Assembly (NCBI GenBank): GCA_006937955.1
Contig: SSNP01000001.1
Location: 5,951,503 to 6,015,502 of the forward strand
DNA length: 64,000 nt
DNA from: Pachypanchax playfairii
Taxonomy: Eukaryota; Chordata; Actinopteri; Cyprinodontiformes; Aplocheilidae
Direction of reading: 5' to 3'
Shown here: positions 27,301 through 34,309 of the stretch, piece after piece
Layout: the number at the start of each line of letters is the position of its first letter
How positions within the stretch are numbered: position 1 is the first letter of the stretch
Notes under the pieces: model-generated
Database searches by the model: none
Told to the model about the DNA's origin: nothing
Seen by the model: the letters and a program-made list of their open reading frames with translations, nothing else
Position numbers and translations under genes: made by a program

Positions 27301-29482
27301 GAGATAAGAAGCTGCACATCATCACAAAACCCAGGAAGTTTGTATAAAGTTCCAGTTTTATCATAATAATGTCTCATTTTTAATATCTGATATGTTGTTT
27401 GTCCTATTAAGAATTAAATTTGGGTTTATGGCTTTTACATATTTTCTTGCATCAGTGCTGTAAAACCTTTAAACGCTTACATGTTCAGTCATCTGCATAA
27501 TGACAGTCAGCATGAACCTCAAATGGATTATACATGTGTACATGTCTTTCTCCCCACACAAGGAGAAGAATTCTTTCTTGAACTACAATGTGTCCTGTAT
27601 ACTCACCATGCCACAGTATATGAGGCAGGGCTACGGCAAGATGCTCATCGACTTCAGTAAGTACAAAGATTCATCATGTTTATTCTCCCTGCTCAGGGAT
27701 TTTACACACAGTTTACATTTCAGAAGGAGTATTGTAAATGATACAAGGAAATTAACTAGAAAGTTTGTTTGTTCTGCCCAACCAGGCTACCTGTTGTCCA
27801 AGGTGGAGGAGAAGGTGGGCTCACCAGAGCGCCCCTTGTCTGACTTGGGACTAATCAGCTACAGAAGTTACTGGAAAGATGTTCTCCTGCGTTACCTGAA
27901 CACTTTTCAGGGCAAGGAAATTTCCATCAAAGGTCAGATTAAAAATTAGAAACACACGAGCTGCTTGGAAAAATGTAACTATCCAATTCAGTTTTAATGG
28001 AACATCATAAAATACCCAAGTTATGTTTAATGCAAAAATAAGGATTGCCAGCAGTAAGTTGGGGGTCTGGAAATCAAATAAAATTGAAAAAATATTCAGA
28101 GACGGTATATTTTATTATAATTGTTACAAAAGCTAGAAATCATACTTTTAACTAGGGATGCATCAATACCGATATTGATATTGAGTATCGGGGCTGATAC
28201 CATACTAATGTATTCGTATCGGTATCAGTTAGTTAACCGATACCATGAACTGATACTTAAAAAGTAGAAACTCTGGAATAATTTCACAGAAAATGTTTAT
28301 TTTTCACTTGAAATTTTAGTTTTGTGGTCATTTTTATAGTTCACCATCATTTGTTGTAACAAGCAGAGAAGAAAATAAAACCTGTCTTCCAATTCAATGC
28401 AATTTTTTGTGTGGTAGATGTATCGGCATTGGTACTCGGTATCGACAAGTACTTAGATCCAACTATCAGTATCGGTTTGAAAAACGTGGTATCATTGTAT
28501 CCCTAGTTCGAACTGTCTAAAAGCTTATCTATAACCAAATCATACCAGTGCTGATATTCGGTACAACAGCACGACCTCGAGTGCTGTTGCTCATTTGTTT
28601 TAATAGATTCTAGTTTGTTCTTGTAAATAATGAATTGACTTCATGCAGTCAGTCATGGAGTTCCTCAGGGTTCTGTGCTCAGACCAGTACTTTCTTTTAT
28701 ATGCTACCACTAGGTAAGATTGTGAGACAACTGGATAAAATAATTAAAGTACTGCTATGATCCAGTTAAAGTCCAGACCTCAGACTTAATGAAATGCTGC
28801 AGCATGACCTTAGGAGAGCTGTGAATAAAGACCGGGTCACTTTGATCCTTTCCTGATTCATAAAACCCCAGAAATGAAAGAGGTTAGACTTTCTTATACT
28901 GGGTTCCAGGGAGGTATTTGGTTGTATTATAATGTACCGGTAGTTCTTATCCAAAATATTAAGCAATATTTATTTTAAAAGTTGTGACATAATCTTTTTC
29001 TCATTTACCCCCGTGAGTTTGTGGACCCTTAGCTTTACGATACAATTCAATCTTAGTGGATTTGTTTTCACGTCCAAGTTAAAGTTGAATCGATATGCAA
29101 AGATGTCTCCAGACCTGATCTCAGTAAACATGTTAGGCGAGACACTTCTAACCTCACCACTTCATGTGTTTACACATTTTTCCAGAGATCAGTCAGGAGA
29201 CAGCAGTGAACCCGGTGGACATTGTCAGCACCTTACAGTCCCTCCAGATGCTCAAATACTGGAAAGGAAAGCACTTAGTTTTAAAGAGACAGGTGAGAAA
29301 CAGTTCCTGATTGTTCTTCTTTCTTTTACCTCCTTCCTTTTCTTGACCACCCGGTAACTAACTGAAGAATTTCAATCTCGAAGGACCTCATTGATGACTG
29401 GAAGGCCAAGGAAACTAAACGTGGGAACGGAAAGACCATCGACCCTGCAGCCTTAAAATGGACCCCACCTAAAGGGACATAG
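7435..29482 (+). CDS. kat7: Histone acetyltransferase KAT7 (HBO1/MYST2), complete, 15 coding exons
   Basis: Exons: 7435-7449, 9230-9374, 9602-9811, 12425-12694, 12789-12871, 15091-15177, 17080-17178, 17286-17396, 25382-25573, 25921-26010, 27056-27196, 27563-27656, 27786-27932, 29186-29292, 29384-29482. Phases agree throughout and sum to 1890 nt (629 aa; human about 611). The product is the MYST-family catalytic subunit that acetylates histones H3 and H4 in nuclear BRPF/JADE complexes. The N-terminus MPRRK is followed by a Ser/Arg-rich region with KKYPLRQSRSSGS. A C2HC finger (CPTPGC..HERHFSISGC) lies near residues 206-232. The MYST zinc finger (CEFCLKYMKS) is near 388, the acetyl-CoA loop RQGYGK near 502 and the catalytic Glu of SPERPL near 527. 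The protein ends LKWTPPKGT. Intron 8 is 8 kb and filled with transposons. A short poorly conserved exon between exons 3 and 4 cannot be excluded. Confidence 0.97.
7880..8010 (+). promoter_or_regulatory. Cluster of inverted CCAAT boxes plus octamer in kat7 intron 1
   Basis: Three ATTGG motifs (near 7893, 7925 and 7966) are followed by an ATGCAAAT octamer at 7975-7982. This arrangement resembles vertebrate H2A/H2B promoters. No histone reading frame lies nearby, so the function is unknown. Confidence 0.35.
8420..8770 (+). repeat. Dispersed teleost repeat with tRNA-like start (kat7 intron 1)
   Basis: Contains the recurring text GGTTAATTGGTAACTCTAAA and CCCTGTGATGGACTGGAGAC, ending in a GCAGGTATAGAAA tail. 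Related copies sit at 41230-41505, 53640-53870 and 61740-61868 (minus). It has no coding capacity. Confidence 0.6.
10437..11144. mobile_element. MITE with TAGCTACGTTTACATG-type inverted ends (kat7 intron 3)
   Basis: The left end TAGCTACGTTTACATG and the right end, whose reverse complement is TAGCTACATTTACATGGGC, are imperfect inverted repeats about 708 bp apart. The interior also holds terminal-like patches (TTTACATG, CGATTGG) in both orientations, as in foldback-type MITEs. No ORF is convincing. Confidence 0.7.
11145..12421 (+). other. Distal part of kat7 intron 3
   Basis: AT-rich intron sequence with a short G run near 11230. I see no exon, RNA gene or complete mobile element here. Confidence 0.5.
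13080..14317 (+). mobile_element. Tc1-like DNA transposon, disrupted, in kat7 intron 5
   Basis: The ends CACTATATTACCAAAAGTAT and its reverse complement (ATACTTTTGGTAATATAGTG) bound a 1238-bp element flanked by TA at 13078-13079 and 14318-14319. Plus-strand frames encode transposase pieces: an HTH region (ERGQRMLKRIVQRGRR), LWSDESRF with the first catalytic Asp, FLFQHDCAPVH with the second, and DLNPIEHLWDELERR with the Glu. An in-frame TAG near 13638 and further breaks show it is inactive. DWPDLNPIE lacks the usual SQSP, which shortens the D-to-E spacing from 34 to 30 residues. Confidence 0.9.
14320..14930 (+). pseudogene. L2-type LINE ORF2 3' fragment
   Basis: Translations across two frames read CFFQLRRLRPLRNIL, VVHAFVTARLDFANSILYGI and ARLHWLPVRFRIKFKILLFT, then an HSLAPIYLSQLLD segment. 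This is the C-terminal part of an L2-clade reverse transcriptase. The tail contains CAGCACTTTGGAGG, typical of L2 3' ends. It abuts the right end of the Tc1-like element. Confidence 0.75.
15303..15653. repeat. GT microsatellite with one TTAGG-rich minisatellite unit
   Basis: A (GT)n tract at about 15303-15356 leads into a roughly 265-bp body starting GGGTTTGTATTTCTGACCTC. The body is rich in TTAGGG/GTTAGG motifs and is closed by a second GT tract near 15627-15651. The same body forms a tandem array at 45361-46420. This copy lacks about 20 bp after TTCTTGTGGGGA compared with that array. Confidence 0.85.
16430..16830 (-). repeat. Dispersed teleost repeat, copy 3 of 4, with (GGAT)n tail
   Basis: Repeat text (GGAGGTTTCCAGGCATGTCC on the plus strand) is related to the copies at 3655 and 5630. 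It ends in a (GGAT)n microsatellite at 16760-16830 within kat7 intron 6. Confidence 0.6.
17823..18380. mobile_element. TTAAAG-ended MITE, copy A
   Basis: Starts TTAAAGAGGCCATTTCAC and ends CCCACCTTTAA, an imperfect inverted repeat. The roughly 560-bp body is shared, in the same orientation, with copy B at 42321-42908 (for example CAATCTGTCTG and GCATGCTAGGCGTGGTTTCA). No long ORF is present. Confidence 0.7.
19053..20735 (+). CDS. Penelope-like retroelement polyprotein: reverse transcriptase plus GIY-YIG endonuclease
   Basis: Uninterrupted 560-codon frame. RT motifs appear in order: YGTPKIHKKDIPLRPIVDSI near residue 52, the LEGFAMGNPLSATLWEFF segment near 190, and the catalytic YVDD at about 227. 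The C-terminus has a GIY-YIG-type domain from about 428: CGVIYEIPCKLCNKTYIGET and GRQLNTR. This RT plus GIY-YIG layout defines canonical Penelope-like elements and separates them from L2 and Rex LINEs. The frame is shorter than I expect for fish PLEs, and an in-frame TGA lies shortly upstream, so the N-terminus is probably truncated. Downstream text CTGAAGAAGGCGGAAG resembles PLE 3' ends. It sits sense-oriented in kat7 intron 8. Confidence 0.9.
   Translation: MLEDKNTYKTIKKDPTEEIKKNMKKSLKSLQDNGKIPEATYKYWIPTANIIPRIYGTPKIHKKDIPLRPIVDSIGSPTYNMAKEISKIISPLLGNTDQHCKNSTELANELKKTTIEDNEILISHDVISLFTKTPIHKTIDIVKHRLKQDKTLRKRTNLTTEDLIHLIELVADSTYFTYNGLIYKQLEGFAMGNPLSATLWEFFMEDLEQKAITTSPSNCKITLWKRYVDDIIEIIPRGQTETLTKHLNNMGETNNIKFTYEEEKDNSITFMDMKITRQPDGTLKINIYRKPTHTDQYLLWTSEHPTIHKMSVIRTLYHRANIITEDQDRKLENQHIQTALKTCGYPNWALKRGEQEANKETYNRPPKKTKGTVKPEPKPVITLPYIKGTTEKIMTVMKKYNINTPTKPFKTIKQQLVHPKDKILSDKKCGVIYEIPCKLCNKTYIGETGRQLNTRKIEHQKECEKETKRRHTRATKQEAETTIKKSAVTDHCIRENHIMDWDNTKIINTEQQKYKRWIKEAIEIRRRGHNTMNRDDGVYLLDHSWDSIITREEAGSRGRS
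20736..20830 (+). mobile_element. Probable 3' untranslated end of the Penelope-like element
   Basis: Follows the PLE stop codon. Contains TCTGAAGAAGGCGGAAG and AAAACATGTCAGCAAC, a pattern I associate with PLE 3' termini. The exact end is not determined. Confidence 0.5.
20860..21120 (+). pseudogene. Degenerate Tc1-like transposase 3' fragment
   Basis: Translation has FQQDTTQIKTQ (relic of FQQDNDPKHT) and MSPDLILIEHLWKEL (relic of SPDLNPIEHLWKEL). It is a short decayed piece between the PLE and the young Tc1 element. Confidence 0.6.
21185..22786 (-). mobile_element. Complete, apparently intact Tc1-like transposon with IR/DR ends
   Basis: A 1602-bp element bounded by TA at 21183-21184 and 22787-22788, with 200-bp terminal inverted repeats at 21185-21384 and 22587-22786. 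By eye these differ at one position (TTCAGAAA against TCCAGAAA). Each arm has an outer AAGTATTTAGTCAG and an inner AAGTATTTGGTCA, the IR/DR arrangement of Sleeping Beauty-type elements. It encloses an intact transposase frame. Confidence 0.95.
21401..22423 (-). CDS. Tc1-like DD34E transposase, intact 340 aa
   Basis: Full-length frame starting MAKTKELSKDTRNKIVDLHQ, with no stops or shifts. The N-terminal paired-type HTH pair is visible (ESAIGKQLGVKKSTVGAIIR, then TRRDLVNDLQRAGTKVTKAT). The catalytic triad is IWSDETKIE, FQHDNDPKHT and SPDLNPIENLW, with exactly 34 residues between the second Asp and the Glu. GCFSARGPG is the usual Gly-rich box. At 340 residues it equals the family norm. It lies antisense within kat7 intron 8, inside near-identical inverted repeats. 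Activity is inferred from integrity, not shown. Confidence 0.96.
   Translation of the reverse strand: MAKTKELSKDTRNKIVDLHQAGKTESAIGKQLGVKKSTVGAIIRKWKTYKTTDNLPRSGAPRKISPRGVKMITRTVSKNPRTTRRDLVNDLQRAGTKVTKATISNTLRRQGLQSCSARRVPLLKPGHVQARLRFAREHLDDPEKDWENIIWSDETKIELFGRNSTCRVWKGKNAELDPKNTIPTVKHGGGNIMLWGCFSARGPGRLICVKEIMNGAMYRKILSENLLPSARALKMRRGWVFQHDNDPKHTARATKEWLRKKHFKVLEWPSQSPDLNPIENLWRELKVRVAQRQPQNITALEEICMEEWAKIPATVCENLVKTYRKRLTSVIANKGYITKY
23576..24201 (-). mobile_element. PIF/Harbinger-type non-autonomous element, copy 1
   Basis: Ends TGGTGCGTTCACACCGG and CTGGTGTGAATGCACCA are inverted repeats, flanked by direct TAA (23573-23575 and 24202-24204), the three-base target typical of PIF/Harbinger. 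The minus-strand frame at 24014-23811 begins MADHIERVAWLYLLRLWIHP, then MRSEFEELNHLLQELHMDE. It resembles the N-terminal exon of Harbinger transposases (WVHPxxxxRxxxGEFxxLxxEL). The catalytic domain is absent. Confidence 0.85.
24499..24549. repeat. Perfect 19-bp stem hairpin in kat7 intron 8
   Basis: Left arm CCAGGCCCTCACGTCTTTG (24499-24517) and right arm CAAAGACGTGAGGGCCTGG (24531-24549) are exact reverse complements separated by 13 nt. Confidence 0.85.
25625..25725 (-). repeat. tRNA-derived SINE head in kat7 intron 9
   Basis: The minus strand reads GTAGCCCAGGAGGTAGAGG (A-box match) followed by GGTTCGAATCC (perfect B-box), spaced as in a tRNA promoter. The body is short, so this is a SINE fragment, not a functional tRNA gene. 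Confidence 0.65.
26480..26900 (+). pseudogene. Non-LTR retrotransposon ORF fragment in kat7 intron 10
   Basis: Conceptual plus-strand translation has KHGGFHPKSSTPKLYTSHKE and then LVSVRTAVQDETSKIQKYIK, followed by LLGMFH. I associate this pattern with a teleost retroelement polyprotein downstream of its RT domain. Stops interrupt it. Confidence 0.5.
28153..28505. mobile_element. hAT-like MITE in kat7 intron 13
   Basis: The ends TAGGGATGCATCAATACC and GGTATCATTGTATCCCTA are inverted repeats. Flanking octamers CTTTTAAC and GTTCGAAC match at five of eight positions, fitting a decayed 8-bp duplication. The interior is rich in GTATCGGTATC-type text. No ORF. Confidence 0.7.
28655..28725 (+). pseudogene. 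LINE reverse transcriptase fragment
   Basis: Translation HGVPQGSVLRPVLSFI matches the GVPQGSVLGPLLF box of LINE reverse transcriptases. A very short relic in kat7 intron 13. Confidence 0.55.
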
Positions 29483-29724
29483 GGCCGCTTCACACATACA
29501 GATTCTCTGTACACTGGCATCAGCTCTGAGCCTGAACCCTGAAAGCTTCAGCCCAATCACAAAGAAACAACTATGTTAACTTTTTCTTTGGGTTCAAACA
29601 GTCACCAAGATGACTCAACAAAAACAACTTTAAACATCCTGTCGAAGAAGTAAGACTTTGTTTGGATTACATAGCAAATTAAAATAAGTTTAAACCTTCT
29701 CAATGCAGAATCACAAAAAAAAAA

Positions 29725-29730
29725 AAATAA
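29725..29730 (+). terminator. Candidate polyadenylation signal for kat7
   Basis: AATAAA lies 243 bases past the kat7 stop codon. A second AATAAA-containing run is at about 29846-29856. Choice between them is not possible from sequence. Confidence 0.45.
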
Positions 29731-31101
29731 AGATTAAAGAAAGTTTTGATTTCATTCAGAGTATTTTGGTGTATTTCACTCAAAACTTCATGGTTAATTT
29801 ATGTAAAGAACTGAAAAAAGTCCTTGTGTATCTATAGATGCCTTTAATAAAATAAACTACAGTCAGGTTCATAAATATTTGGAAACTAACACAAGTTTTG
29901 TTATTTTAACTGTTTAACAAAACATTTTCAAGATACAGTTATATAATCAATGCAGGCTTAAAGTGCAGACCACCAGCTTTAATTTGAAGGGATTCACATC
30001 AACCTCTTTTTCAAGGGACCAAAGGTTATTGGACAGTTGACTCAAAAGCTATTTCATGGACAGGTGTGGTCTGTTCCCTTGGTAATCCTTCATTAATAAA
30101 GCAGGTAAAAGGTCTGGAGTTGATTCCAAGTGTGGCGTTTGCATTTAGAGGTTGTTGCTGTGAACCCACAACATGCGGTCAAAGGAACTTTCAATGGAAG
30201 TGAAACAGAAGAAATCCATCAGAGAGATGGCAGAAATGTTAAGAGTGGCCAAATCAACAGTTTGGTACATTCTGAGAACGTCCACAGAGGATAACAGTGG
30301 TGGATGATTGCAGGATCCTTTCCATGGTGAAGAAAAATCCTTCAACAACATCCAGCCAAGTGAAGAACATTCTACAGGACGCAGGTGTACAAGAGTCTAC
30401 CATAAAGAGAAGACTTCACGAGAACAAGTACAGAGGGTTCACCACAAGGTGCAAACCATTAATCAGCCTCAAAAATCCACAGGTCAGATTGAACTTTGCC
30501 AAAAAAACATCTAAAAAAGCAGCTCAGTTCTGGAACAGCATTCTTTGGACAGATGAAACTAAAATCAACCTGAACCAGAAGACTTGATCCAAAGCACAGC
30601 AAATCTTCTGTAAAACATGGTGGAGGCAGTGTGATGGTGTGGGCGTGTCTTGCTTCCACTGGGTCACTAGTGTTTATTGATGATGTGACGGTAGACAGAA
30701 ACACCCGGATGAATTCTGAAGTGTTTAGGAATCTACTTTCTGCTCAGATTCAGCCAAATGGAACAAAGTTGATTAGACAGTACAGATGGACCCAAAACAT
30801 ACTGCAAAAGCAATCCAGGAGTTTCTTAAGACAAAGAAGTAGAATATTTTGCAACGGCCGAGTCAATCAGCAGATGTCAAACCTGATCGAGCAGCATTTC
30901 ATTTGCTTAAGACAAAACTTAAAGCTGAAAGACCCACAAACAAGCAACAACAGAGACGGCTGCAGTAAAGAGCACAAAGGAGGAAACCCAGAATTTGGTG
31001 ATGTCCATAGTTTCCAGACTTCAGCCAGTTATTACATGCAAAGAATTCTTAACAAAGCATTAATAATGAACATTTTATTTATGGTAATGTTCATTTCTTA
31101 T

Positions 31102-31318
31102 GGCGGGTAGCGTAGTCTAGTGGATGGGAGATCGCCTTTCATTCGCAGGGCCACAGGTTTGATCCCCGGTGCTGGCAGGATATGTCGAAGTGTCCTTGGG
31201 CAAGATACTGATCCCGCCACTACACCCTGGGTGTCGTACGAAATGGCCGCCCTCTGCTCCTCATCTCATGGTGAGGATGGGTTAAATGCAGAGCCGAATT
31301 TCCCCAAGAGAGATTAAT
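31102..31318 (+). repeat. tRNA-derived SINE inside the Tc1-like element
   Basis: Head GCGGGTAGCGTAGTCTAGTG contains an A-box-like block, and GGTTTGATCCC is the B-box. The body has GTCGAAGTGTCCTTGGGCAA, common to teleost tRNA SINEs. Confidence 0.75.
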
Positions 31319-31319
31319 T

Positions 31320-32965
31320 GCGCTACAACTGGTGGCAGCTTGTTGGAGTAGCTCTGTGACTTTGCTAGCACTTGCTAGCATTTTTTTGTTCTTTTTGAGT
31401 ATTTCTCGATAGTTTTTTTCTTCTGGAAATATTTTCTAAATACTTTTCTTCTGATTTGGGGGCTGTGCTGATTGAGTTTTTTGCTTGATTTGTCACTTTT
31501 TTGCCACATGTTATGATGCGTAACCATGGCAACAAGAGACTTGTTTACAAGAAAGAGCAGCTAACTGACATTTCTAATGGTGCATTCACACCAGCCACTT
31601 TGTCAACGTCAAGCAACGCTGATAACGCTCCAAATTTGACATTTGAAGTTGAAGCTCATAACACCTGCCAGTCAGAGCGCATAGGCGTTAAAGCTCGTAA
31701 AGCCTGACTGAAGAAGAGCGCGAAGGCGGGGCTTCCTTTGTTATCGGATGTTCGGAGCTATGGCGGATCATATTGAGACAGTGGCTTGGATTTATTTACT
31801 TCATAGATCTAGACAACGTCGACGTCGGGTGCATCAGCGCCGTTTGTGGATACACCCCATTCTTCAGATGCGTTCTGAGTTTGGTGAGTTTAACCATTTG
31901 CTCCAGGAGCTACGTTTGGATGAGGTTAATTTATCTTCCATTTTGGCTGATCCCGCTTCTTTCCGGCTACGTGCTGTGACGTCTTACGTCACTACGATGA
32001 GACACTCTGATTGGTTGACATGCCGCTTCAAGAGCGTTAAGAGCGTCAAAAGTTCAGCTAGCTGAACTTTGACCTTTTCTAGCTTTTCAAGCGTCAACGC
32101 CTGAAATGCTAGAAAAGCTTGAAAAGTTGCCGCTCATAACGCTCACAAAGCGCCGCAGAGCCGTTGACGTCTGTCTGACGCCCGTCCACCATAGACTTTA
32201 CATATAAACTTGCCGCTTATGAAGTTGATGGTTGGGCCGGTGTGAATGCACCTTAAGGCTGAAATAATCCTCAAATTGAAACTCTGGATCCCTGATGAGC
32301 TCAAAAGAAGAAGACGTGGATGCAGAGCAGGAGCAAAGAGAAGAGAGAGAAAGAGGAAGTTTAAACTTTCACTACCATCAGTCATATTGATAAATGTGAG
32401 ATCTCTCGCTAACAAAATGGATGAACTTGAAACTCTGTTGAAGACCCAGCCAGAGTATCAGGAATGCAGCATCATGTGTTTTACAGAGACATGGCTAAAG
32501 GAGCATATCCTGGACTCCAGCATGTCTCTGTCTGGCTTTCCAACAATACCAACAGACAGAGATTTGAAGAGGAGCAGCAAAAGAAGAGGAGTTTGTCAGC
32601 TGATCACACCTGCAGTCACCTGTTGGGGTGGAGCATCAGAGCAATTGACATGAAGAGGCTGAACAGATGGATAAGGAGGACTGATTCTGTCCTGGAGACT
32701 GAACTGGAGTCTCTTGAGTTGATTGTCCAAAGGAGGATGAAGAACATGATGGAAAACCCTCATCATACTCTTTAGAACACAGTAACTCAACAACAGAGTG
32801 TCTCAGTCAGAAGATTCTTCATAACCCGCTGCAGTACAGACGCTACAGGAGATCCTTCCTGTCCACACCTAGAACCTTCTATAATGGCTTCCTGAGAAAG
32901 AACTGAGCTACAACAACACTTAATTTCCCTTTGGGGATTAATAAAGTATTTTTGATTTGATTTGA
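31320..32965 (+). mobile_element. Rex1-like LINE, internally deleted, split by a Harbinger element
   Basis: The 5' piece (31320-31577) encodes RNHGNKRLVYKKEQLTDIS. After the Harbinger insertion the frame continues ELKRRRRGCRAGAKRRERKR, then VRSLANKMDELETLL and CSIMCFTETWLKEHI, the start of an apurinic-type endonuclease. Near 32590 it jumps to an RT C-terminal portion (ITPAVTCWGGAS, KRLNRWIRRTDSVL). It ends with an AATAAAGTATTTTTGATTTG-type tail. Most of the RT is missing. Confidence 0.75.
31578..32253 (+). mobile_element. PIF/Harbinger-type non-autonomous element, copy 2
   Basis: Ends TGGTGCATTCACACC and GGTGTGAATGCACCT, flanked by TAA (31575-31577 and 32254-32256). The plus-strand frame at 31748-32065 encodes MADHIETVAWIYLLHRSRQ, then RRRRVHQRRLWIHPILQMRS and EFGEFNHLLQELRLDE. 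It keeps an Arg-rich segment missing from copy 1, and lies in opposite orientation to it. Confidence 0.85.
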
Positions 32966-33763
32966 TATAGGAAAAATATTATTATTGTCCAGTTACTTTT
33001 GAGCCCCTGAAATGAGACTTTGTATAAAAATAGTTGTAATTCCTAAACATTTCATAGGATATTTTTGTTCAACCTCTTGAATTAAACCTGAAAATCTGAA
33101 ATCACTTTGACTGAATCTCAGTTGTTTCATTTCAGATTCACTGTGGTGACATGCAGAGCCCAAATTATGAAAAGTGTGTTACTGTCCAAATATTTCTGGG
33201 CCGAACTGTACATCAGTGTTTTGTTTTAATGTACAATCAAAAGAAGAAACTGTGCTGGTAATAAAATGTGTTGGATATGTGTCTTAATATGAAAGTAACA
33301 AGAGTTTATGTGAAAGAACTAATAATTCTATTAATATTGTTGTTGAGTTATTACATGTTTTCTAACTCAACATATTGAATTCTTAGCATATGTAGATATA
33401 TTAGCTTTATTATCAAACATTTTGGAACCTAGAAGCTAATAATCAGGATCGATATATGTATATTTTAATTTTCGGGGATCCTAACATGCATCAGGGACTA
33501 GGCAGAACACTTAACCTTGTTCTTTGTGTCCCTGTATATTTTGTTTTATGTAAAAAGTAAAGGACGGTAGTAACAAATTGTTTACTAATCCACTCAGTCA
33601 GACAGCAGGCGCTTCTTCTAAACCTGTTCTGGACTCAGTGGGATCGAACCTGAGCTGCAGAGTCGATTCACACAATATGTGTCTGCAAAACAGCAGCAAA
33701 GTTTCTGCTTCTATTCTGAGGAACGTTTTTATAACCATGCAACTAATGTTGCATCATCTACAG

Positions 33764-34309
33764 TTTTAAATCAGTACTAAATAACCTGTCGTAAACAACC
33801 GCGTCTCAGACGGCCATTGCTCCAGCGGGCTTTGCAGATAACGATGTTTACTCTGGTTTTAGCTCTTTCCCTGTCTTGCTCACGCTTTGGTTGCCTCGCC
33901 TCAGAAGACATTACACTTTTACTTTTTTCTATTACGTTTTGCCCACGAAAAGCGAACTCTGGTCAGTGAGCCAAAGTAGCTAACTGCTAGCCTTTATAGA
34001 AGCGAATAGCGACCGCTGCTGCATTAAACAGCTGTTGACGTAAAGCAGTGAAGGAACCGCCCACTCACGGCCGCGACCTGAACCACTGAAGTTGTAGGGC
34101 CCCAGAGGGTCTCGGAGGGTGATGTCTCCCATGGTAATTTCATTGTACTGTACTGTATAATGTTTTTACTGCACTTAATTTCCCAAAGGGAACTTTCCCA
34201 AGGGATTAATAAAGTATATCTTATCTTTATATGAAGCTGAACATGTTTTTCAGACAAGTTACAAAACAGTAGCTGAAAGTTTTAAAAGTTATTTAGTACT
34301 GCTTTAAAA
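33764..34309. mobile_element. TTTTAAA-ended MITE with a LINE 3' tail inside
   Basis: Left end TTTTAAATCAGTACTAAATA; the right end reads, in reverse complement, TTTTAAAGCAGTACTAAATA. About 34134-34222 looks like a LINE 3' end (ATTAATAAAGTATATCTTAT). The termini resemble those of the element at 52858-53328. Confidence 0.7.

Larger units (their letters stand above)
29860..33208 (+). mobile_element. Tc1-like transposon, inactive, carrying nested insertions
   Basis: Left end CAGTCAGGTTCATAAATATT and right end AATATTTCTGGGCCGAACTG are inverted repeats flanked by TA at 29858-29859 and 33209-33210. Transposase pieces: MVKKNPSTTSSQVKNIL, an ILWTDETKINLNQK segment and MDPKHTAKAIQEF. Stops and frameshifts disrupt them. 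Its 3' part is split by about 1.9 kb of SINE, LINE and Harbinger sequence between about 31100 and 32970. Native sequence resumes near 32970. Confidence 0.85.

Noticed and set aside
31102..31175. Functional tRNA gene
   Set aside because: A- and B-box-like blocks are present, but they head a SINE body and the arms do not form a clear cloverleaf.
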